Origin: Ampelocalamus luodianensis
Taxonomy: Eukaryota > Streptophyta > Magnoliopsida > Poales > Poaceae
Length of the DNA stretch: 64,000 nucleotides
Direction of reading: 5' to 3'
NCBI GenBank assembly: GCA_036346255.1
Contig: CM070623.1
Span: 26,666,875-26,730,874 of the forward strand
The notes below the pieces were generated by a model that saw only the letters and a list, made by a program, of their open reading frames with translations, was not told where the DNA came from and made no database searches. Made by a program: the position numbers and the translations under genes. This document shows, piece by piece, positions 1 to 11,400 of the stretch. The first letter of the stretch is position 1. Every line of letters begins with the position of its first letter.

Positions 1-1
1 A

Positions 2-151
2 ATGGATGGTGTTAACGCATGGCGTGACTTGGTTGATATGAACATAAGAACCGAGTTAGCACCGAAAGAGATCGATAAAGGACGAACGTACCTTCTCCCA
101 GCTTGCTACACTTTGTGCAAGGCAGAGAAAAATAAACTGTGCCAGAGCTTG
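2..151 (+). pseudogene. CACTA (En/Spm) TNP2-like transposase fragment
   Basis: The frame starting at base 2 is open for 50 codons and aligns, residue for residue in most places, with the minus-strand transposase at 46191-47150: both carry VNA.RDLVDMNIRTELAPKE, then KGRTYL and CY, and end in a CQSL motif. TNP2 is the catalytic transposase of CACTA elements and acts in the nucleus on element ends. The coding sequence stops at CQSL because an LTR element is inserted at base 152; the copy then lacks everything downstream. The upstream part lies outside the window. This fragment is the oldest layer of the nest at the left edge. Family assignment is firm; whether the source element was ever autonomous cannot be seen. 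Confidence 0.85.
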
Positions 152-844
152 TGATGAGGACATCAACCCGCCGGATACGACCGCTACTCCACCTCCAACC
201 GGGCTACTCCACTGCTATCGATTCGGCTGCATCAAACTCTACTCGAACGGGCTGACGACGACGAAGTTACTTCACTTATATCTGGTGCTGCGCCACCTCA
301 CATTGGGCTGAGGGCCTTGTATCAATTATTGGGTCCAAAGGACAGCCACCACTTTAGGGTATTTAGGCCGGCCACCTCCCTAGCCCATATGGTAACCTAG
401 GGTTACTGTTCACGCGTGAACAGTACCCGCGCCGCCTCTCCTTTCTCCTATAGATAGTTGTCGCCATCCCCTTTAGTTCCTCGAATTTTGTTTAGTTAAA
501 AGTTAGCTTCTATGCAACTTCGTGTATTGGCTTGTGTCGACTAGACCAACCATAATACCGCTTCGGAATTCCAATTTATCAAGTATTTCATTCATATTCG
601 CAATTTCAGATTGCTTATTTATCTTGTTCTTGTGTGCTTCTTCGGTGTATGCAGGAATCGATCTTCGTGATCAGGTCAACCGGGTATTCGTGCACGGTTC
701 ATAATGACTTGTCGGGCAGTTCAGCGATTGCGTGGTTTCGGGCCTTGCGTGTTCGTAGCCAGGATCGTAAGAGTTGATCGACTACCACCGAACGCATCTT
801 CTCATCGAAAGATCGGGCCAAAAATAGGACCTTCGGGTTCATCA
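152..844 (+). mobile_element. LTR of retrotransposon A (5' LTR)
   Basis: The segment begins TGATGA and ends TCATCA, a perfect 6-bp terminal inverted repeat with the usual TG..CA ends, and it is followed after two bases by a tRNA-iMet primer-binding site. It starts exactly where the CACTA transposase frame breaks. The 3' LTR partner is not in the window, so the superfamily (gypsy or copia) cannot be decided from coding sequence. No long ORF lies in it. The 693-bp length is seen directly. Confidence 0.8.
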
Positions 845-1175
845 AGTGGTATCAGAGCTACAGTTCATCGGTGAGAATTTTTTTTCCTACAGTCCAGTAA
901 GCCACAAAAAATCACACAAAAAAATTTAGGGTTAGTTCATATCGTTGAAACCAATTTGTGTCTCGCATTGTTCTTTTCAGTTTTTACATCCTTGAATTGT
1001 AGATTGCATCATCGAGTCGTTGTGCTGGTGTCTGTCTAGATTGGTCTAGTTTAGAGTCTCTTGCGAGTTGTCTAGTTTTGTTCTTCCTCCCTGCTGAAAA
1101 AATAGATCGTCACACAGCACATCTTCGTCCACTCACGTCCTTCGTTGCCTCGGTCAAGCGGGCAGCGGCGCCTAC
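845..1175 (+). mobile_element. Leader of element A, left part
   Basis: Non-coding leader sequence after the primer site. It is cut at 1175 by solo LTR B and resumes at 7950; the 5-bp CCTAC occurs on both sides (1171-1175 and 7950-7954). The text just left of the break (cctcggtcaagcgggcagcggcgcc-like) recurs in imperfect form at about 7990-8040, so the leader itself holds short internal repeats. No ORF of note. Confidence 0.65.
847..858 (+). promoter_or_regulatory. Primer-binding site of element A (tRNA-iMet)
   Basis: TGGTATCAGAGC is the complement of the 3' end of plant initiator methionine tRNA, used to prime minus-strand DNA synthesis. It lies 2 bases after the LTR end at 844, the standard spacing. 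Confidence 0.9.
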
Positions 1176-3539
1176 TGTAACAACCCAAATCTGGGTTTGT
1201 GTTTCAAATGTAAGAAAATGTGTAGAAATTAAAACTTTTCTTGCATTTTTAAGTGTTTGAACCATTCTATAATTCTTGTAAAGGAATTGTGGGAAATCAA
1301 AAACCAAAATCTCCACTTGACTAAAGTCATGACCTCCTTGTTAAAAATCTTGTATTCAACTTCTAGAAATAGTTTTCCTGGGTTCTAAAGATGTTGTGTG
1401 ACCCCTCTGAAAAATTTCACAATTTTTAGAAATTGTTTGAATATTTTAAGAGGCAGTCAAACCAATTTGACTTTTGGTCAAACCCTAGAACAAGCCTTGA
1501 TTATTTTTTGGAGCAAAATTCTCAGCATAAAAACCTCTAAAATTTTTTATGCAAGGTCCATCTCAAAGTCAGCAAGCTACTGTAAAAATTTCAGAAATTT
1601 TGGAGTTGTTTTGCTGTCTCTAAAAATCTTTCAAAGTTTCAGTTTCAAAATCAAACCCTATGTCAAGGTCCTGTTGGACTCGAGTTAGACTCGAGCCCAA
1701 CCTTTATTTATGGTGCGACCCAACCCTCTCGGCGCCATCCCGAACCGTTCCAACGTGCGTTGGATTTCAACCGTTAGATTTTAATCAAAGGGCCCTCATT
1801 CGAGTAACGTTCGGACCTCCAATCGCGCCACCGCATTGTAGTCGTTGGATTTTAATCTAACCGTTGTGGTGCGTACCCGTTCACTCTCGGTCGTTTCTTT
1901 TAAACTGGCTCGAGCCACTTGGTTGAGCTCAATCAACTAACTACACCGAGCCAGTTCTAAAGTGGTGCGTGCCTTGGTGCCGTCGGATTTTAATCTAACG
2001 GTCAAGATCTATGGCCCAAAGTGAATGGGCTTGGCTCAACCCACTTAACCAGTTGGGCTCGAGCCACTTTGTTTCGCTGACAGGTGGGACCCCTTTGAAC
2101 CTGGTCATCTCCTACCTCTCGCCCATGCCATTGCTGTGCCCAAATGTGGGAGAGGCAGTGCCTTGTCACGTCCATGGAAGCTTTAAACGGCTACTTGCTG
2201 CAAGCATTCAATACGCCTCAGAGTCCTCCTCCAAAAGTCGTGGTCTTCACCTGCTCCCGTCACTCAATTCGTCCATGGCAGAGCCATGAACCGAGATCAC
2301 CTTGGAGCATTGCATGACCCCTTTCCGGTGCTCCCCGGCTATAATGGGCATTGAGCTCCTCCTTAGCTCTCTTTCAACACCACCTAGCTTTGCCTTGCTC
2401 CATCTCTACTTAGTTGAGCTTAAACACCTAAGACCCCAAACTCGCCATTGTCGGCCGTGAAGCTCCTTCATCACCAACAGCGCTCCAGTGTTTCTTTTTA
2501 ACTTCTATTCGCGTCACTCCGTGCCCTTGTCATCTTGAGCAATTCCCCTAACCTAATTTTGGGTTGTATTCGTAGGAATCATCCAATTTGGGGTTTTTTC
2601 AAATTCGTCCGAAAACACCCCTTTTCTTCCCCAACTCCGGTAAGTGCCCCATTCGTCAATTGCTTGCTCATGGACCCTCTGTGGACCTTAGTGAAGCTAT
2701 TTTGACCACGCGGTCGTGTTCATTTTGTTGGTGATATGCCCTAGAGGCAATCATGGAGATGATTGTATCACGTCTATATTTATGAGTCATTGAATAAATG
2801 TTATTCTGTTCCTTGAATGAATCATTAGTTCTGAAGATCAACGAGTGTGTGACTTGTTGGTGAAACTCTTCTACTTATATAATGTCGTTCTAAAAGTATC
2901 CCTGGTCGAATGTCGCTGATCGGAACACCAGTGACCCTACGACCAGTACATGTATTGATTGATGATCATGTTTCATAGGTCATAGATATAGGGATATCGA
3001 ATCAATAATGTGAACACATGTTAGAGAACATGGGGTTGGATTGACCCACCTTGAGACACTATTGAGATTGTTATGATTCTATGTGTCATTAGTTGGTCTC
3101 AAGCAATGGTGATGTATAATCCTTAGACCTGAGATCAGCATGGTTCCCTACATGTGTAATAGCACTCTTAGGGGTTGCCAAACGCTACTCGTAATTGGGT
3201 AGTTATAAAGGTAGCTTTCGGGTATGCTATGAGACATGCGAAGGGATATGACTGGTCGGATATGGGATTTGCCCCTCCTAACATAACGGGAGAGATGTCT
3301 CTGGGCCCCTCGAAGTGGTCGGATAAAAGAAAGTGCATGGCCATGCCACTAGTGGTCGAAGTGTTCGACCACGTAAGGTTATCCGACAACTCGATCGAGA
3401 AAGTATTGAACAGTCCATGGATGACACATTATCTCACCTAGAGTTCAAACCAGATATCGTGAGGCAAAAAGAGAATACTAGAGTAGGTCACTTAGTTCGA
3501 TCAGGTCCAGACAAGTTGTATGGTGATACGAGCAAGTTG

Positions 3540-3672
3540 TAGACTGGTCGAACGAAATCACAAAGTGGTCGAAACCTGGTCGTAAGAAGTTACGAACTGG
3601 TCGTGACCGAATGCGAACTGGTCGTATAGAGATAGGACCTGGTCGTAAGTGATGAGGACCTAGTCGTAGATC
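3540..3672 (+). repeat. Short imperfect repeats with TGGTCG core
   Basis: Units such as gactggtcgaac, cctggtcgtaag, aactggtcgtga and gacctagtcgtag recur every roughly 18-30 bases within the copia LTR, upstream of its TATA box. Similar units also occur further left (near 2910 and 3330-3370). The position in U3 suggests promoter-proximal repeats; function is inferred only. Confidence 0.6.
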
Positions 3673-3876
3673 ATATTATATTAAGGTTCGTCCGATATAA
3701 TTTGTGTGTATTCGGGAATCGTTATGTCCTGCTAGGTACCGCTACAACTCGTGGTCGGAAGGGTTTCAGTCTGGCGATTACACATAAACCAACAGGTCAC
3801 ACACTTAATGGGTTGGAACAAACTAGTACGAATACGATTCGTCAAACGTGTTCGGATAGGATCCGACATGGGGCAC

Positions 3877-3885
3877 TATATAAGG
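3877..3885 (+). promoter_or_regulatory. TATA box of the copia solo LTR
   Basis: TATATAAGG lies after a GGGCAC context, about two-thirds along the LTR as in BARE1-like LTRs. It would start transcription near 3910 and so divides U3 from R. A solo LTR keeps such a promoter and can drive transcription rightwards. Confidence 0.6.
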
Positions 3886-5110
3886 AGTTGCTTGAGGCTA
3901 TTGTTGGTTGAGACGTGAAGAGACACGTGATTTGTTTCCACCGAAACCCTAGCCGTCATCTTCTTGAGAGAGCCTTCCCGTGTGACTTGGTTCTAGCACA
4001 CCGGCGTACGGTTGTTCCTTCTCTGGATCTGTGGATACCGTAGAGGCGCTACTGCGGTTGCTGTTGCGCTGAGGACGATCCGCGATCTTCACAAGGAACT
4101 GCAGAGATTGCTGGAGGAGACGATCGACTACGAGGACGTTGGACGATCATCTACGACCACTACAACGGCGCGTTCTTTGTCGGACTAGGCTGCTCCGATT
4201 CTACTTCCGCTGCACTGCACGTCTGGTGGTAATAATCTGTGACCATCTAACTTGCTTGGCATTCTGGTTTATGCGGTAGAAAATTTTGTATTATTGCTAG
4301 CGTAGCCTACCCGTATCCCTACACATTTTGGCTCAGGTCGCATGTTCTCCATCTTCCTCTTCGGCTCCGGGAAGCTCCTTCGTGGTCAAGGCAACTTCGG
4401 CCACCTTTGAGCCTCTACAGTGCTAAGGTACCCTCCTAGTAGTCCCTAGGAGCCTGAGCACTCGCTTTCGTGAACTGCGGCAGAGCTCTTTGCTATTTTT
4501 CATTTTGGTCGTGCTTTGCACTGCCGCTCAACTCCGGCTAACCGCCGTTGTGGTCCTTCCCCGTAGTCGTCACCGCCACCAACGTGTGTGTTGTGCTATT
4601 GCGGTTTCATTTTGGCACTTGGACCACACCGGCGAGGTCTATATCGCCGGCGATAAGCCGTTGATCACGCTCGAGTTTTTGTCGGATGAAAACGGCTGTC
4701 ACGGTTGTCATTAAGACAAAGATTCACTTATTAAATGCTAATCATCGCTTAGCATTTAATCGCTGTCTAATAGGACCTTGGTGCTGCTTACATGCGGGCC
4801 CCAGCACCTTAAAACCCCTATGCATGTCACTGTGTCCCAATGGCAGGTGGGCCCAGCTCTTTAAACCCCTCCGGGCGCTGTCGCACTGTCAGTTAGGACA
4901 TCATTAATGCTAATCATGATTTAATTTGTTAATCATTGGTTTGGTTCATTAATATTGTCTTAACTGAGCCCCCCACAGCCACTTACTTGTGGGCTCGCAC
5001 GTTTAAATCACCCTGTGCGCTAAAACCTCCGCGTGTGGCCCACGTGTCACTGACAGTGGGCCCCGCATCTGAAGCACCTCCTGTGCGCGTGTGTCACACT
5101 CAAATGATTG

Positions 5111-5490
5111 GGGACCGTCAGATTTAAAACCAACGGTCCTGATCAGCGTGCGCGTGTGACACTGAGATCAACCCTGGACCGTTGGATCTTGCTTCAACGG
5201 CCCAGATCTAGTGCACCTTTGAACTCCAAAGGTTTCAATCTCCGTGGGCCGTCAGATCTAGATCAACGTTCTAGATCTGTTTGGCCGTTCGGACCGCCCG
5301 AGTGTCCCAATCGCTGTGTGCCGTCCGATTTCTTTTCAACGGTCAAGATCGATTGGGCCGTTCGGGTCACCCGAACGTCTCATTCATTTTTGACCGTTGG
5401 ATCTAATCCAACGGTGGCCTCGCGTAAGTGCGCATGTGCGGCTGTGCTCCCGTTGCCTAGGCCGTTAGATTCCATCTCAACGGCCCATGC
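5111..5490. repeat. Array of imperfect palindromes (CCGTTGGAT..ATCCAACGG type) in LTR B
   Basis: At about 5116, 5178, 5249, 5321, 5393 and 5461 the sequence has an inverted pair such as ACCGTTGGATCTAATCCAACGG, i.e. (A/G)CCGT(T/C)(G/A)GAT near AT(C/T)(C/A)AACGG with a few bases between. Spacing is about 60-75 bases. Weaker copies lie at 1766, 1842 and 1983. The same units occur in LTRs D, C and E. Confidence 0.75.
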
Positions 5491-6603
5491 TTTTCCACGT
5501 TGGGTTAATTCGTTTAAGGGTTCGGTAAGCTTCATTTCACAACTGAAAAATGGTATTAAATTTCAAAAACTCATAACTAATTCAATTCAAATCATTTTCG
5601 GTTGAAATAAATTATGTTAATTTTGTTTTTAACTGAACTTTAATCTAAAAATGGTTTTAAGCTCAGTTTAACTCCATAAAAATATAAGAATAGATTTAAT
5701 TCCTGTTTAGGGTTATTTTGAGTATTAAAAATTCATTTAACTTGAAAAATACATAAGTAATTATCTGTAACTCATTTTTGAGTGAAATCAACTTTGTTGG
5801 CTTCCTCTAATCATGTACTTGCTGACAAAATAGGTTTAACCTTGCCACTGTCTTTAAAAAGTTTGGTAATTGCATTTAACTTGAGCTCATTGTCATGTCT
5901 TTGAAAAATTATAGGAAGTGCATCATAGCCCCAAATGAGATGAATCCAATTGGGTTGTTCATATTATAAGGTGCTTGATTTACCATAAAAATTTCAGCTG
6001 CACCACCTTTCTAGAAATTTTTGCCAAATAATTTAATTATGATGAACAGTAATAGATTGCATTTTTCTCAGCTGAGCAAAAAAAATTTGATCATAACTTT
6101 TGCATTAAGAATCCAAATCAATTGGTTCTTGTTGCTAAATTCCTTAAAAAATCATGCTCTACCTGCTGTAAAAATTTCAAAGCTTTTCGCTAAAGTTGGC
6201 TTTTGAGTCTTTTCGTGTTCTTCGTTCTTATCGGTTCTTTTTCGCTCTTTCGTTATGTTCCGACGATCGTGCTAATCTTGAGAGTGAACCTCTGCAGCAA
6301 ATAAGTGATCTTCAGCTAGGCAAGCAGATGTAGCATCATTTGATCATATTGCTCCTACTACTTTTAAATTCTAATATCTTGTTTGCAAAAACTAAGTATG
6401 CATGCTTCTTGTGTCAAAGTTATTTTTTATCGATTAGAGGTAGCTAAGCCTATTGTATTGTTGCCTTGAAATTGTTCCCCCCTGCCACAAACCTAGGTTA
6501 ATATCCTCACTGGTGAATTAGAGCCCGGTGAATGATTTATAGTCTTTTATTGTCTTTACGATATGATGCTTAACAATGCTTAGTTACCGGTAGAATTGGG
6601 CGG

Positions 6604-6622
6604 TTATCGACTTAGTCGATAA
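6604..6622. repeat. Perfect palindrome conserved among LTRs B, C and E
   Basis: TTATCGACTTAGTCGATAA is a perfect inverted repeat apart from its centre. The same core, ATCGACT(A/T)AGTCGAT, appears at 9768-9788 in LTR C and 26684-26706 in LTR E, beside further conserved text (accggtag / ctaccg and a ttgcttagcc-like block). Confidence 0.7.
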
Positions 6623-7949
6623 CTTTGATCACACAAACTTATTATGACTCTATGTGTCAACCTTTGTGCTATGTTTATTTGTGAAAACTAAAAATGAAAA
6701 CAAAATGATTTGGACTTGGGCACAATGGTAAGATGGTGTGTTTTTTGGTGTGACTGGAATGGTGCTCGAGTCAATAAGGACCGAACATCTTGTTACACTA
6801 AACCAAGCATTCTTGCGTGCTAACCACACTAGAGATATATGGGACCTCTCTTGGCTTAGTACTTTGGGGGTGTTAATTAATGAGTCGCGTGGTGGGTTGC
6901 ATATGGGGTATATGCAACATGGATATGTTTGTGGGGAGGGGAGCACCGACCGAGGCCGGTGTATCCTACTCTACGTATGGGTCCTTGTGATCCATATTTC
7001 GTCGGCAGATCACTAAGGGTTAACCCCCATACGTGCGGCTCTTGATTAGCTCAATACATTGGAAATGTCTCGTAGGACTTAGCCGTGCCGACATACCAAA
7101 GGAAGTGCGCTTAATAGCTTGGCAAAAAGGCGGTCTGAAGTGTGGGTACATTGGTACACCCCTGTAGGGTTTTGATCTATTCGAATAGCCTCGTCCTAGG
7201 TTATGGACACGCTTGGCAAGGTCTTTCAAGAGTTAGACTACAACCTTTTAAATTAAAACTTGACATGGGTGGTACGAATGGGTAATTCGTGCTATTGTTG
7301 TGATGGCTATTGGGTTAGTCTTCTTCAGGTTGTTGTTGTGTTATTACTTATTGTATCGCTATTATTTATGCAAATAAAATTCAGATTGTTAAAAATGCCT
7401 TCAAACTATTACTTATTGCAACTAAAACTCGCTTTATGCTGAAAATGAACCTTGAGCCCTCTCCTTTGATTAAAGTCTGCATGTAGTAGTAACTAGGTTT
7501 GTTACTCGTAAGTCTTGCGAGTACATTTTTGTACTCATTTGCTTTGCTTATTTGTTGCAGAGGACGTTGATCCCCAAGGGATCGACTTTTGTGAGATTTG
7601 TTGCGGTGTGGACGACTAGCTTGGCAGTCCGGTCGAATTGTCTTGTGGGTGTATGGCAAACCGGTTGGCTTTTGTTATAACCATCTTATGGCATTCTGCT
7701 TCCATCATTCTTTTAAGTTCTTGGCCGGTTGGCCTCTCTTTTGTAATAACTATTATGTATGTCTTTTGCTTGTAAAGTTCAAGCTTTGGTTCTATGTATT
7801 GTATGGAATTAATGCAATGTTTTATAAAAGGGTGCGTATACTGCAATTCTGGAAAGTATACATTTTCCCGAGGCATGGTGTATTTTGTTTGTGAAGCTAG
7901 AGTTAGTGGACGACTAAGCATTACAAGCTAAATAAACCGGGGCCTCACA

Positions 7950-8464
7950 CCTACATCGCCTCGGCCCTTTGCACATGCGCGCAGAAGCAAGCGACAGAAT
8001 CAGGATTGTCCTTCGTCGCCTCAGTCGAGTGGGTGGCGGTGCCTACATCGCCTCGGCCCTAGGCTTGTGCGCGTGGAACCAATAGAAAGAATTAGGATTT
8101 GCCGAAGGGAAAAAAGGAACTGTAGCACGTGGTTTCGTCACTGTAGCACGCGGTCTGGCTGCTGTAGCACACGTTTTTTACTGTAGCAGACCAGGAAAGG
8201 ATGACTTTCGCGCCTGATGGTTACTGTAGCACGCGCTTTGTTACTGTAGCAGCCCAAAAAAAGTGTTCCTAAGGTAAAAAAAAAAAAAAAAAAAGAAGAA
8301 AAAAAGGAAAAAAAGAGAAAAAAGAAAGAGAAGAAGAAGAAGAAAAAATTCAGAGCTACCTCATTTCTTGACAGTTTTCCTTGTTTAGTTTGGCATAGTT
8401 TCATCCATTGCTCCTTTGCTTTGATAGTTCTTGTGCTAACCTTCCATTGTTGCTACTAGTCGTA
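7950..8464 (+). mobile_element. Leader of element A, right part
   Basis: Continuation of the element A leader after the CCTAC duplication of solo LTR B. It repeats the phrase cctacatcgcctcggccct at 7950 and 8041. Imperfect units with core CTGTAGCACG occur at about 8117-8250, and an A/G-only tract of about 75 bases lies at 8274-8347. Element A is broken at 8464 by the minus-strand gypsy LTR C, and its coding part is not found in the window. Confidence 0.6.
8112..8252 (+). repeat. Imperfect CTGTAGCACG repeats in leader of element A
   Basis: Seven units of the form ACTGTAGCA(C/G)(A/G)(C/T) occur with spacings of roughly 20-35 bases (8117, 8138, 8160, 8179, 8222, 8242 and neighbours). They are in the untranslated leader of element A. 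Confidence 0.7.
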
Positions 8465-11400
8465 TGTGAGGACCCCAATTTATTTGGCTTGTAATGCTTA
8501 ACCAACCACCTGGTCCTAGCATCACAAATCAAATAAATTGATCCTCGAGATATGTATACTTCCCGAAGCAAGATACACACCCGTTACAAAATTAGACATC
8601 AACTCCATTCCAAACATAGAGTCCAAACACCACACTACCAAACGGAAGATAAACAAATAGTAGAGTTATTACAGACAAAGGCCGACAGGCCACAAGATAC
8701 AAAAATAAACGAGAACGATAAATGAAGCAAAGTGCCATAAGATGGCTATAAACAAAGCCAATCGCGTGCCTCCAACCCACAAGGCATCGACCGGACCGCC
8801 AAGTCTAGTCGCCCACGAAGCGGCAACACGACTCACGTAAGTGAGGCCCTTGGGGCTCACCTTCTTCCTCTGCAACAAAACATTAAGCAAAGCAACCGAG
8901 TACAAAGATTGTCTTTGTACCCCAAGATCGACGTGTGAACTAGCGGACTGTTCATATGCTACATGCGAGCTTATTTGGTGGAGGCCATATGTTTCATTTG
9001 CACAAAGCTAGATTTGTTTGCAATAATGTAATGATTTAAAGGTAAGTTTGCAATTCATTTTACCGTTGAAATAAGCTGCAGAATAAAGATAGATACAAGT
9101 AACCACCTAGAAGTGACTATCCCAATAGTCACCACAATATAGCACGAATCCCATTCGTACCACCGCAAGTTTTAATTTTAAAGGTTGTAGTCTAACTCTT
9201 GAAAAGCTTACCCAAGCGTGTCCATCACCTAGGACGAGGCTATTCGAATAGTTTTAAACCTGCAGGTGTACCACTGTACCACACTTGGATCGCCTTTAAG
9301 CCAAAGCACACTTAGAAGGTATCTTTGGCACGGCTAAGTCCTACGAGACTTTTTCCAATATTGTGTATTAACTACGAGCCGCTCGTATGGATAGAAATCC
9401 ATACGCTTATATGGTAAAGCCGAAAAGACAACTACCCACTCAGGATAAAGCTTTTCGGACAACTACCATGCTCCCACCTCCATCCCTCCTGCGACCTCCT
9501 GCGACCGGAGCCAATACACGCCAAAGTACTAGGTCAAGAGAGGTCCCATATACTCTAGTGTGGTTAGCGCGAAATGCCTGGATAAAAATTCACTCACAAG
9601 ATGTTCGGTCCTTAATTGACCCAGGCACCTTTCCAGTCACACCCCACAGATCACACCAATCTTACCATTGTGCCCGCGTCTAAATCGTTTTTGTTTTCAG
9701 CTTTAGTTTTGCAATAAACATAGCACAAGATGGATCATAAAAACCAATATAATTTGATGTGATCAAAATCATCGACTAAGTCGATGATCGCCCAAATCTA
9801 CCGGAAACTAGGCATGGCTAAGCAACTGAACTCGTAATCTACTAAGTGATAAGAATTCATCCAACGAACTCTAATCACAGCAAATAACCTAGGCTCAGGT
9901 AGTAGAGATTAAAATTTCATCTACAGGATATGCAGCTATGGTTTTAACTAATCAGTTTAACACAAATTAAGCAATGCATACATACTGTTGAAACAAAATA
10001 TTAGACTTTAAAATACTGGGATAAACATGATCAAACTGCTTGTTCGTCATTGCTCGTAATGCTCAACTCTGTTGCGGAGGATCGCTCTCGTGGTTACCGC
10101 AAATGTCGAAGCCTAACGATTGAACAAATAACGGCGAATAATAAGAACGAATAACACCGACAAAAACTCAAAATTTCAAAAGCAACCACAAATCTAATCA
10201 CGAAGCTAGACCAAAACAAAAGGGATAACAAAATAGTCACTCTGAAGATAATTTAAATTAGACATGGCTTCATGGTTGATCTACTCAAACTTACTTACTT
10301 ACCAAGCTAATCACGAATCAATCCTCTTATGTGTTTTAACCTTCGATGAGACTTTGATGGTGATTGTGTGCACATCTATTATTTAATCATCAAGTTAATA
10401 TATCAAAAACAGCTAGTTGCTCTAAAACAACCATTATCAGATGAGAGCACAGAACCTACAAGAAGCTATTGATAACACTAACTAGTCAAGTATCCAACTA
10501 TGAGATGCTAAACAAAATTCTAATTAAGCTTGGGCTTTAATAAAATTCAGCTACTAACACATCTAAGTATCACACCAACGTATAGGAAAGTTATCACAAT
10601 TGGATGCTACTACTCCAAATCTTACAGACCGATAAATCAAAAGTACAGAGACAACAACATGATCATCTAACTATCCCTATGATCAAACATGACAACAAGA
10701 GCTTTGAAATTTAAAGATACTAACTAAATGATTTCATGCTAACCACTACAACAAAAGGGAGTAATCCAGCACTAAACAAGAATCCAAAGCATAAGTATGA
10801 AGCTAAAATTTAGTTACTGACAACAGAAACGACAACAGGGAACAATTACAGAGAACAACACTAAAATACTTTCAAACTTCCAATACCAACTTTGATCATG
10901 CAATGAGAGTGAACTAATGAACATTCATAAGCATGATCGCAGCCTAACTACAAAGCTTAGGAGGTGGGCCCCACCGTCACCCACAAAGAAGCAGGAGCTC
11001 AAGGAAGAACGGGGAGGCTCGGGCGATCTGGAGCGGCGGTGGGCGCCGGCGGTGGAGTGGTGGCGCGGCGAAGGTGAGCTCAAAAATGGGTCACCCAGAG
11101 TGAATGGAAGCTAGGGGTGGCAGTGGTGTGGCTTGAGCGGCACCGTGGCGGCCGGCCGTGGAGGTGATAAGGTGCGGCGCACTGAGAGGAGACGATGAAT
11201 ACTAGTGCGCGCATGGGCATCGGTGAGGCTCGAGAACTCACCGGTGTGCTTGGCGGCGGCGAGAGGCACCGAGTGGCTCGGCGGCGAGCTGCTCGCGGCG
11301 CAAGGCGATCAACGGCACAGAGCCCGAGGCGAACGAGAGGACAAGTGAGTGACCGGAGAAGGAAAGTGGAGTCGAGCGATGCTCTCCGGCGAAGAATTGA

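Larger units (their letters stand above)
2726..4323 (+). mobile_element. Solo LTR of a BARE1/RIRE1/Angela-like copia element, nested in B
   Basis: It starts TGTTGGTGATATGCCC followed by tagaggcaat, the well-known start of the BARE1/Angela LTR family in grasses, and ends CCCTACA. The 5-bp repeat CATTT flanks it (2721-2725 and 4324-4328). Its length, 1598 bp, is near that of BARE1-type LTRs. Only one copy is present with no internal coding region, so it is a solo LTR. It contains a TATA box at 3877-3885 and a run of imperfect repeats of a TGGTCG motif. It inserted after B, since it splits B. Confidence 0.88.
1176..7949 (+). mobile_element. Giant solo LTR B (Ty3/gypsy, Tekay-like family), interrupted
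   Basis: It begins TGTAACAACCC and ends GGGGCCTCACA, and is flanked by the direct repeat CCTAC (1171-1175, 7950-7954), so it is a complete insertion. The ends match those of LTRs C, D and E (TGTAAC..CCTCACA), which adjoin gypsy pol. No primer site, polypurine tract, gag or pol is found inside, which points to a solo LTR left by LTR-LTR recombination. Without the nested copia LTR (2726-4323 plus its duplication) it is about 5.2 kb, long even for this group. It contains imperfect palindromes of the ACCGTTGGAT..ATCCAACGG type (5111-5490), a perfect palindrome at 6604-6622 and a 3' block (7522-7949) shared with the other LTRs. ORFs in it look like chance frames. Confidence 0.8.

Noticed and set aside
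847..858. Part of a tRNA gene
   Set aside because: The match to initiator tRNA covers only the 3' end and follows an LTR, so it is a primer-binding site; no complete tRNA cloverleaf was seen in the window.
1398..1688. Plus-strand ORF in the left part of LTR B
   Set aside because: AT-rich chance frame within an LTR with no protein features.
5108..5605. ORF of 165 codons on the plus strand
   Set aside because: It crosses the palindrome array of LTR B, its residues follow the repeat, and other LTR copies do not keep the frame.
7598..7894. Hydrophobic ORF in the LTR B 3' block, with look-alikes in LTRs C and E
   Set aside because: The DNA is conserved among LTRs but the reading frame is not, so I treat it as a non-coding conserved block.
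8138..8404. Phe-rich minus-strand ORF
   Set aside because: Translation of the purine tract in the leader of element A.
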